From assembly GCA_002320935.1 (NCBI GenBank), contig DCLG01000077.1, positions 106,505-119,113 on the forward strand: a stretch of DNA of 12,609 nucleotides, in the 5' to 3' direction. Below the pieces are notes generated by a model. It was not told the origin of the DNA. It searched no databases and saw only the letters and a list, made by a program, of their open reading frames with translations. This DNA is from Pedobacter sp. UBA1654 (lineage in GTDB: Bacteria > Bacteroidota > Bacteroidia > Sphingobacteriales > Sphingobacteriaceae). Numbering within the stretch: position 1 is the first letter of the stretch; every line of letters starts with the position of its first letter. Positions 6,670-12,609 of the stretch are shown piece after piece. The position numbers and the translations under genes are program-made.

Positions 6670-7464
6670 ATGTTAAACAACCCAACAATAGCTTTATTAA
6701 TTTCCACTTATAATTGGCCGGAGGCACTTGAATTGGTGCTGAAGAGCATTCTGCAACAGAGCCGCATGCCTGATGAGGTAATCATTGCAGATGATGGCTC
6801 AACGGAGACGACCAGGGTGTTAATTGAACGTTTTAAGCGTAAATTCCCCGTGCCACTTAAGCATATATGGCATGAAGATCTTGGGTTTCGAAAAAGCGTT
6901 ATCCTCAATAAAGCAGTAAAGGAGGTATCATCTGAGTATATTGTCGAGATCGACGGAGACATCGTCATTCATCAAAACTTTGTGGCTGACCATCTTAAAT
7001 CAGCAGAAAAAGGCTTTTTTGTTCAGGGAAGCCGCGCAATGCTAAGTGAATGGAAAACGAAAGAGCTTTTAAAAAGCAAAGAAATCAGTCTTTCATTTTT
7101 CTCAGCAGGTTTAAAAAACAGATTCAACGCACTACGGCTACCCTTCATGAAAAAGATATTTGAACTTGGATTTTCTGATCCTTTTCATATCAAAGGTTGC
7201 AACCTTGCCTTTTGGAAAGCAGATTATATAAACGTAAATGGATATTACAACAGCTTCGAGGGCTGGGGAGGAGAAGACTACGAATTCGGCGCCAGGTTAC
7301 TCCATGCAGGCATAAAACGTAAACGTCTCAAGTGGGCAGCACTCGCTTTCCATATCCACCATCACGATAATTGCAGATTGAACACCACATCAAACGACGT
7401 CATTTATAAGAGAACCAGAAAAGAAAAATTATCATACGCAAGTAACGGCTTTGCAGAGGTTTAG
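6670..7464 (+). CDS. GT2 glycosyltransferase with galactosyltransferase-type C-terminal region
   Basis: This inverting GT2 transferase has the classical N-terminal IALLISTYNWPEAL and ADDGSTE (40-46) nucleotide-binding segments and the metal-binding DGD (95-97). Residues 198-206, GWGGEDYEF, match the acceptor/catalytic motif of the Glyco_transf_7C (beta-1,4-galactosyltransferase C-terminal) region, followed by a histidine cluster HIHHH (228-232). This combination is seen in bacterial chondroitin-polymerase-like and many Bacteroidota core transferases. Transfer of Gal, GalNAc or GlcNAc is therefore plausible but not shown. It is 264 residues long with no membrane segment. It stands 45 bases before the ABC transporter gene. 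Confidence 0.87.
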   Translation: MLNNPTIALLISTYNWPEALELVLKSILQQSRMPDEVIIADDGSTETTRVLIERFKRKFPVPLKHIWHEDLGFRKSVILNKAVKEVSSEYIVEIDGDIVIHQNFVADHLKSAEKGFFVQGSRAMLSEWKTKELLKSKEISLSFFSAGLKNRFNALRLPFMKKIFELGFSDPFHIKGCNLAFWKADYINVNGYYNSFEGWGGEDYEFGARLLHAGIKRKRLKWAALAFHIHHHDNCRLNTTSNDVIYKRTRKEKLSYASNGFAEV

Positions 7465-7509
7465 CATTAACTAAAGGATAAATCCTACTTTTACACTTTA
7501 TTCCGTTCA

Positions 7510-9339
7510 ATGAAAACCTACTTCAGACTTTTATCCTTTGCCAAACCCATAGAGAAATTTGCCATCCCATATGCTATTGCTACGATACTGGCCGCTCTTT
7601 TTAATACCTCACTGTTAACATTACTGGGTCCACTACTCGAAACATTGTTCATGGATAGTGCCGATGTGGCGCAGGGTGGAACAACTCTCGATAAAGCCTC
7701 TTCCTTTGACCTTGTTGGCCAGTTTAGTGAATTTATTAAATACTCAAGCGTAGCTTATGGCCGTGCAGATACCCTGAAGATCGTCTGCGGCACCATCGTA
7801 GTGGTAGTATTTCTGGCCAACTTCTTCCGTTATTTCGCTCAGCGGTTTATGGAAGACCTACGGGTACATATGCTGCTGAACTTAAGACGAAGTGTGTTCA
7901 ACAACATCATGGACCTGCAAATTGGATATTTCACCAATGAACGAAAAGGAGACATCATTTCTAAGGTTGCTTCAGACGTTCAGGTAGTACAGTTCACCGT
8001 CACCAATACACTGCAGGTCGTATTTAAAGAACCCGTTCAGCTGATTTTCTACTTTGCCGTCCTATTATCCATCTCCGTAAAGCTTACGCTGTTTTCCTTG
8101 CTGGTCATCCCGGTCTGTGGATTCATCATCAGCAAAATTGTAAAACGCCTGAAAGCTCAGGCTACGCAGGCTCATGAGTCCTTCGGAAGAATGATTGGAT
8201 TTCTAGACGAGTCACTAGTAGGTATAAAGATTATCAAAGCATTTAACGCGACCCAAAGAATAAAAAGCAAGTTTGATAATGAAAATGCTTTCTATTCCAA
8301 CCTCACAAGAAAAATGGTGAGAAGACAACAACTTGCTTCTCCGGTTTCTCAAACATTAGGTGTCCTGGTTGTAGTTTTTATTGTACTATATGGTGGTACC
8401 ATGATTTTGAATAATCAGAGCGAGTTAACTGCGCCAAAGTTCCTGGTTTATATTGCACTATTCTCCCAGGTTATGCAGCCTATAAAGGCAATTGCCGACT
8501 CTTTCAGTAATATTCATTCCGGTATTGCAGCAGGTGAAAGGGTGCTGGAAATGATTGACACCAAGCCTCAGATGCTTGATAAGCCAAATGCTATCGTATT
8601 GCCGGAGTTCAACCATACTCTTGAGATGAAGAATGTAAACTTCAGTTATGGTGAGAAACCGATCCTTTGTGGCATCAATCTGACCATCAAAAAGGGGCAG
8701 ACAGTCGCTTTAGTTGGTCCTTCAGGCGGCGGTAAAAGCACGCTTATGGATCTGATGTCCCGGTTCTACGATCCTTTAGAAGGCGAGGTGCTAATTGATG
8801 GACACGATCTAAGAGACATTAAGGTAGATAGCCTCCGTCACCAGATTGGGATGGTAAACCAGGAGTCCATTCTATTCAACGATAGTATATTCAACAACAT
8901 TGCTTTTGGGAAACCGGAGGCAACTATGGATGAAGTCATTGCTGCAGCAAAAATTGCGAATGCACATGAGTTCATTCTTAACACAGAGCAAGGTTATCAG
9001 ACCAATATTGGTGACCGCGGTAATAAGCTGTCCGGCGGTCAGAAACAAAGAATCGGCATCGCCAGAGCTGTACTGGCTAACCCACCGATCATGCTACTTG
9101 ATGAAGCCACTTCTGCGTTGGACACAGAATCAGAAAAGCTTGTACAGGATGCCCTGAATAATCTGATGAAGAACAGAACCTCTATCATCATTGCACATCG
9201 TCTAAGCACAATTCAGAACGCAGATATGATCGTTGTTATAGATAAGGGACAAGTTAAAGAATCAGGCAGCCATAGAGCGCTCTTGGCCCAGAAAGGGCTA
9301 TACTACAAGCTGAATGCCCTTCAAACATTAAACGACTAA
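7510..9339 (+). CDS. MsbA-type ABC transporter, fused permease and ATPase
   Basis: This is a homodimer-forming type IV exporter half-transporter, which flips lipid-linked substrates across the inner membrane. The N-terminal part (about 1-340) has six predicted membrane segments (about 20-42, 90-108, 172-192, 194-213, 283-301, 310-330). The ATPase domain contains Walker A GPSGGGKST (403-411), Q-loop Q451, signature LSGGQ (507-511), Walker B IMLLDE (527-532) and H-loop H563, all intact. The 609 residues are usual for Bacteroidota MsbA homologues. Its place among six glycosyltransferase genes, 8 bases before the next, suggests it exports the glycolipid they build: lipid A-core (MsbA role) or a lipid-linked oligosaccharide (PglK-like role). 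Sequence alone does not separate these, and I give no gene symbol. A second msbA elsewhere in the genome would favour the specialised role. Confidence 0.92.
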   Translation: MKTYFRLLSFAKPIEKFAIPYAIATILAALFNTSLLTLLGPLLETLFMDSADVAQGGTTLDKASSFDLVGQFSEFIKYSSVAYGRADTLKIVCGTIVVVVFLANFFRYFAQRFMEDLRVHMLLNLRRSVFNNIMDLQIGYFTNERKGDIISKVASDVQVVQFTVTNTLQVVFKEPVQLIFYFAVLLSISVKLTLFSLLVIPVCGFIISKIVKRLKAQATQAHESFGRMIGFLDESLVGIKIIKAFNATQRIKSKFDNENAFYSNLTRKMVRRQQLASPVSQTLGVLVVVFIVLYGGTMILNNQSELTAPKFLVYIALFSQVMQPIKAIADSFSNIHSGIAAGERVLEMIDTKPQMLDKPNAIVLPEFNHTLEMKNVNFSYGEKPILCGINLTIKKGQTVALVGPSGGGKSTLMDLMSRFYDPLEGEVLIDGHDLRDIKVDSLRHQIGMVNQESILFNDSIFNNIAFGKPEATMDEVIAAAKIANAHEFILNTEQGYQTNIGDRGNKLSGGQKQRIGIARAVLANPPIMLLDEATSALDTESEKLVQDALNNLMKNRTSIIIAHRLSTIQNADMIVVIDKGQVKESGSHRALLAQKGLYYKLNALQTLND

Positions 9340-9347
9340 AATATAGA

Positions 9348-10259
9348 ATGAAAGTATCTGTTTTAATACCTAATTATAATCATGCGAACTACCTTAAGCA
9401 GCGGATTGATTCTGTATTAAATCAGACCTACCAGGATTTTGAACTGATTATTCTGGATGATTGTTCAACCGATCATAGCCGCGAGGTAATCTCAGAATAC
9501 AAAAATCATCCTAAAATAAGCCAACTCGTTTTTAATGATAAGAACAGTGGCAGTCCTTTTCTGCAATGGGAAAAAGGCATTCATTTAGCTAACGGTGAAT
9601 ATATCTGGATTGCTGAAAGCGATGACTGGTGTGAACCTACATTGCTCGAAACGCTGGTAGATGGTATAGAATTGGATTCTGCCTGCGTAATCAGCTACTG
9701 CCAAATGTATTGCGTTAACCAAAATAACGATATTAAGTGGCAGTCATGGCACAGGTGTTTATCGGAGGTTGTTGATAGCACAACCTTTATTCAGGATTAC
9801 CTGGCAGTGAAAGTTTCCATCTATAATGCCAGCATGGCCATATTTAAAAAAGAAGCTTATGCCGCAGTCACTAAGGAATACCTGGAATATAAGTTTTCGG
9901 GCGATTACCTGTTTTGGATCCAAGTTGCTATGCAAGGCAAAGTACACATCAGCGGAAAGCTTCTGAACTACTTTAGAAAACATGATGGTGATGTGAGTTC
10001 AATGGCCTACAGTAGTGGCCTGAATTTCATTGAAGCACTTCGAATTATTAACTGGATGTATGATAAAAAACTGATATCTGATCGTACCTATGCTGCTGCC
10101 TATAAGAAAGAGTTCAAAGCATATTGGCCAGTCCAAAAAACTATAAATCCACAAAATAACGCCCTCATTAAACAACTTTTCAATTATCCTCGTACCACAA
10201 AGGCCAGTCGGCTTAAAATGCTGCCTTCGGCTGTGTGGGACACTTTTAAAAAACATTAG
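9348..10259 (+). CDS. GT2 family glycosyltransferase
   Basis: The N-terminus MKVSVLIPNYNHANYLKQRIDS and LDDCSTDHS (37-45) are typical GT2 nucleotide-binding elements, and the metal-binding site is ESDDW (90-94). The segment SGDYLFWIQVAMQGK (about 183-197) carries an aspartate in the place of the usual catalytic base. The C-terminal tail (about 240-303) is basic and probably membrane-peripheral. It lies 8 bases after the ABC transporter gene and 7 bases before the next transferase, so these genes are almost certainly one transcript. Sugar specificity is not recognisable. Confidence 0.88.
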   Translation: MKVSVLIPNYNHANYLKQRIDSVLNQTYQDFELIILDDCSTDHSREVISEYKNHPKISQLVFNDKNSGSPFLQWEKGIHLANGEYIWIAESDDWCEPTLLETLVDGIELDSACVISYCQMYCVNQNNDIKWQSWHRCLSEVVDSTTFIQDYLAVKVSIYNASMAIFKKEAYAAVTKEYLEYKFSGDYLFWIQVAMQGKVHISGKLLNYFRKHDGDVSSMAYSSGLNFIEALRIINWMYDKKLISDRTYAAAYKKEFKAYWPVQKTINPQNNALIKQLFNYPRTTKASRLKMLPSAVWDTFKKH

Positions 10260-10266
10260 CATAAGT

Positions 10267-11262
10267 ATGCATAAGGGTGTTTCTGTAATAATAAGTACTT
10301 ATAACGGTTCTGGCAATTTGCCGGAAACCATTGAACATATAGCAAAACAGCAGCTTGCTGAAGATATCCCAATGGAGCTTATTGTAGTGGATAATAAATC
10401 ATCTGATGACTCTGCATCCGTAGCTCAAAATACATGGGCTAAAACAGGTTCTACAAGGGCATCCTTCCGGGTATTAACTGAGAAAACTCCTGGTAAATAC
10501 TACGCTTTGCAGCTGGCGATTAAAGAAGCTCAATACGAATACATCATCATCTGTGATGACGATAATTGGCTTGCTAGAGACTATGCACAGCGTGTTTACG
10601 ACATTCTTGATGCGTACCCTGAAGTTGGCGCCTTAGGAGGGCGAGGAATACCTGAAACCAAGGGAGTACCATTGCCTGACTGGTTTAAAGAATATAACTA
10701 TGCGTATGCTGTGGGTCCACAAGCCAAGGAAAGTGGAATAATGAAGCCCCGGGCTGTTTTGTGGGGCGCCAGTATGGCTACTAAGCGATCAGTTTACCTG
10801 AAGATGTATGAGAAGTATCCCTCCTTCCTTCCTGAATACACCGACTTCGATTCTGTATTTGCTGAAGACACAGAGTATTGCATGCGCTTGATCTTAAAAG
10901 GATACCGGATTTATTATGATGACAACCTGATCTACACACACTTTATCCCAGAACGCAAACTGAACGCGAAATTCCGAGACGAGAAGTTGCTTTTTGAATT
11001 TAAAGGTTCTAATCCAATGCTCCGCAAGTACTACGCAGCAATGCGTGCAAAAGTGAAGACCAGGAATCGACCAGACGTATGGTTATTGCTGCTGCTCATT
11101 GCGCCTTTCAACTACCTCTTTTCTTTTTCTAGACGAAGAGCAGATAAGGCGAAGCTTACGTTGTACCATCTATTACCTGGCAACCTGATTAAAGTTGACC
11201 CGATATCGAAGAAAATAAAAGCTTTCATAGAAGACCAAACGCACAATTATAAACAAAGTTAA
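10267..11262 (+). CDS. GT2 family glycosyltransferase with C-terminal hydrophobic segment
   Basis: This GT2 enzyme has VSVIISTYNGSGNLPETIE at the N-terminus, VVDNKSSDDS (40-49), and the metal-binding CDDDNW (96-101). The catalytic-base region is AEDTEYCMRL (199-208). The LPDWF motif (136-140) and WGASMATKRSVY (166-177) recall GT2 members common in Bacteroidota glycan loci. A hydrophobic stretch at about 271-287, flanked by basic residues on both sides, probably attaches it to the inner membrane; this would fit a lipid-linked acceptor. The length is 331. It starts 7 bases after the preceding gene and is followed by the next one after 3 bases. Confidence 0.88.
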   Translation: MHKGVSVIISTYNGSGNLPETIEHIAKQQLAEDIPMELIVVDNKSSDDSASVAQNTWAKTGSTRASFRVLTEKTPGKYYALQLAIKEAQYEYIIICDDDNWLARDYAQRVYDILDAYPEVGALGGRGIPETKGVPLPDWFKEYNYAYAVGPQAKESGIMKPRAVLWGASMATKRSVYLKMYEKYPSFLPEYTDFDSVFAEDTEYCMRLILKGYRIYYDDNLIYTHFIPERKLNAKFRDEKLLFEFKGSNPMLRKYYAAMRAKVKTRNRPDVWLLLLLIAPFNYLFSFSRRRADKAKLTLYHLLPGNLIKVDPISKKIKAFIEDQTHNYKQS

Positions 11263-11265
11263 TTT

Positions 11266-12192
11266 ATGCTGAGTAGATCTGCACCTCTGGTGTCCATAGC
11301 GCTCTGTACATACAATGGTGGAAAGCACCTCAGAGAACAGCTTGATTCACTAGTAAGTCAAAGCTATCCGAATCTCGAAATCATTATTGTCGATGATTGT
11401 TCATCTGATGATACACCCAGAATCCTAAATGATTATGAAGAGCGATTTGCATCTATTTCTATCTTCTATAATGAACACAATTTGGGGTACGTTAAAAACT
11501 TTGAACATGCCATCACGCTTTGCAAAGGCGAATATATTGCGCTCTGTGACCAAGACGATATCTGGAGCACTGATAAGATAGAAATTCAAATTAACGGTAT
11601 TGGTGATCATGCGCTTTCATATCATAGTTCTTTATTAATAGATGAAGATGGCAACACATTAGGGAGGGATATAACCAGTATTTTCAATCTCTATGAAGGT
11701 AAGTCGCCCCATCCATTTCTTTTCTTTAACTGTGTCTCAGGTCACAGCCTAGTTTTCCACCGGCGCTTATTAGATGATATACTTCCTTTCCACGAAAAGT
11801 ATTTCCATGATTGGTGGATTGCATTGATCGCTACAGAACGGGGTGGCATAAAGTTGGCCGACGGAAATTTAGTTAAATATCGGCAACATGCGAACTCCTC
11901 TACAGACATTTTAAGGGTTCGAAATAAAGAACCGCGAATAGAAAAATTCTTCACCATTGAAAAGTTAGCCTGGATCAGGAAATTTGCACAAAAATCAAGA
12001 TATAATAAGTCCTATTGTGAGGAGCTTTTAAATTGTTTCAATGCCCACGGTCAAGTGATAAATAGGTTCAAGCTCCTATACTTATTTCTGATGAAATATA
12101 ATTCTATCCTGTATGTGTTGAAAAAGTCAAGCCTAAGCAAGTTGAACTTTGCTCGAAAGATCTGCCTACAAAGCAAATATGCTGAAGCCTGA
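11266..12192 (+). CDS. GT2 family glycosyltransferase, rhamnosyltransferase-like
   Basis: The protein shows VSIALCTYNGGKHLREQL at the N-terminus, IVDDCSSDDT (41-50) and the metal-binding CDQDDIW (94-100). The DQDD-W form of this motif, together with the later HDWW (about 182-185), is characteristic of GT2 rhamnosyltransferases of the RgpB/RfbF type, so transfer of rhamnose or a related deoxysugar is a reasonable guess only. No dTDP-rhamnose synthesis gene is in the window. The 308 residues are normal length. It is the last gene of the block and begins 3 bases after its predecessor. Its end is followed by a hairpin terminator that it shares with convergent infB. Confidence 0.88.
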   Translation: MLSRSAPLVSIALCTYNGGKHLREQLDSLVSQSYPNLEIIIVDDCSSDDTPRILNDYEERFASISIFYNEHNLGYVKNFEHAITLCKGEYIALCDQDDIWSTDKIEIQINGIGDHALSYHSSLLIDEDGNTLGRDITSIFNLYEGKSPHPFLFFNCVSGHSLVFHRRLLDDILPFHEKYFHDWWIALIATERGGIKLADGNLVKYRQHANSSTDILRVRNKEPRIEKFFTIEKLAWIRKFAQKSRYNKSYCEELLNCFNAHGQVINRFKLLYLFLMKYNSILYVLKKSSLSKLNFARKICLQSKYAEA

Positions 12193-12217
12193 AAATCATT
12201 GTAAATAGGTATAAACT

Positions 12218-12250
12218 AAAAATCCCTGCCTGAATGAACAGGCAGGGATT
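12218..12250. terminator. Bidirectional hairpin terminator between glycosyltransferase block and infB
   Basis: A perfect 12-bp inverted repeat, AATCCCTGCCTG (12221-12232) and CAGGCAGGGATT (12239-12250), encloses a 6-base loop. On the minus strand it is followed by a T5 run (plus-strand A5 at 12218-12222), so it terminates infB well. On the plus strand the following sequence is only AT-rich, so termination of the glycosyltransferase transcript may be less efficient. Confidence 0.9.
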
Positions 12251-12268
12251 CAATAATATATTTTAAGA

Positions 12269-12609
12269 TTAAAGTTTTCTCTTAACTTCTACCTGCTCGT
12301 ATGCTTCAACGATGTCTCCAACCTCAATGTTATTGAAGTTATGGATGTTCAATCCACATTCGTAACCGGCATTAACCTCTTTCACATCATCTTTATAACG
12401 TTTCAATGAAGCAAGTTCACCTGTGTAAACAACCACACCGTCACGTACAATCCGGATCTTACTGTTTCTCGTGATCTTACCATCAAGAACCATACATCCT
12501 GCAATCGTACCCACTTTCGTGATCTTGAACACGTCTCTGATCTCAACGTTCGCAGTGATTTTCTCTTCAAATTCTGGCGCTAACATACCTTCCATTGCCG
12601 CTTTGATCT
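12269..12609 (-). CDS. infB: Translation initiation factor IF-2, C-terminal end (5' part beyond window)
   Basis: IF-2 is the GTPase that places initiator fMet-tRNA on the 30S subunit and promotes subunit joining. Only the last 113 codons are present. The frame continues upstream of the Met at 12595 as IKAA, so that Met is internal, not the start. The sequence follows domain IV of bacterial IF-2 closely: [65 protein letters not shown], ending in KRKL. This includes the fMet-tRNA-binding C2 module with the conserved ECG cysteine. It is convergent with the glycosyltransferase block. The identification is very secure; nothing unusual is seen in the visible part. Confidence 0.96.
   Translation of the reverse strand, partial: IKAAMEGMLAPEFEEKITANVEIRDVFKITKVGTIAGCMVLDGKITRNSKIRIVRDGVVVYTGELASLKRYKDDVKEVNAGYECGLNIHNFNNIEVGDIVEAYEQVEVKRKL

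Noticed and set aside
7486..7493. TACTTTTA as a promoter for the ABC transporter gene
   Set aside because: It misses the final G of TAnnTTTG and has no TTG at the -33 position; too weak to list as a feature.
12593..12595. ATG at 12595 as the start of a 108-residue protein
   Set aside because: The frame continues upstream with IF-2 sequence (IKAA) to the window edge, so the Met is internal to infB.

Overview
The window is chromosomal DNA from a member of the Bacteroidota, most likely a Sphingobacteriaceae-type organism (Pedobacter or Mucilaginibacter relatives). The grounds are the style of the OmpA-family porin with a thrombospondin type 3 linker, A-rich leaders without clear Shine-Dalgarno sequences, candidate promoters matching the Bacteroidota consensus TAnnTTTG, and moderate GC content. 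The genus is an inference from protein style. No RNA gene, mobile element or CRISPR array was found.

Layout. Positions 1-4928 are all on the minus strand: recG (running off the left edge), ridA, a 66-residue two-helix membrane protein, an OmpA-family outer-membrane protein, then meaB after a 302-base spacer. Positions 5038-12192 are a plus-strand block of seven genes: a GT32-type glycosyltransferase, two GT2-like transferases, an MsbA-type ABC exporter, and three more GT2 transferases. The last four genes are only 3-8 bases apart. At the right edge, the minus-strand 3' end of infB converges on this block, and a strong 12-bp hairpin separates the two.

How the genes work together. The glycosyltransferase block looks like a surface-glycan assembly locus. 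Six transferases would add sugars to a lipid-linked acceptor on the cytoplasmic face, and the MsbA-like transporter would flip the product. No Wzx, Wzy or WaaL-like protein and no nucleotide-sugar synthesis gene lies in the window, so a short oligosaccharide (lipooligosaccharide core or another lipid-linked oligosaccharide) is more likely than a long O-antigen. This is an inference. The left side holds housekeeping genes: DNA repair, enamine/imine detoxification, an envelope anchor, and the GTPase that protects methylmalonyl-CoA mutase.

The most notable observation is a single in-frame TAA at codon 226 of recG. The reading frame is otherwise fully open, with all helicase motifs intact, out to the window edge. 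recG also begins with TTG. Other points are an OmpA peptidoglycan-binding loop without its usual aspartate, a small gene whose start codon abuts the ompA terminator and whose stop overlaps the ridA start (TAATG), and matching TACCTTTG promoter candidates ahead of the first two glycosyltransferase genes. I found no clearly undescribed multi-gene system.
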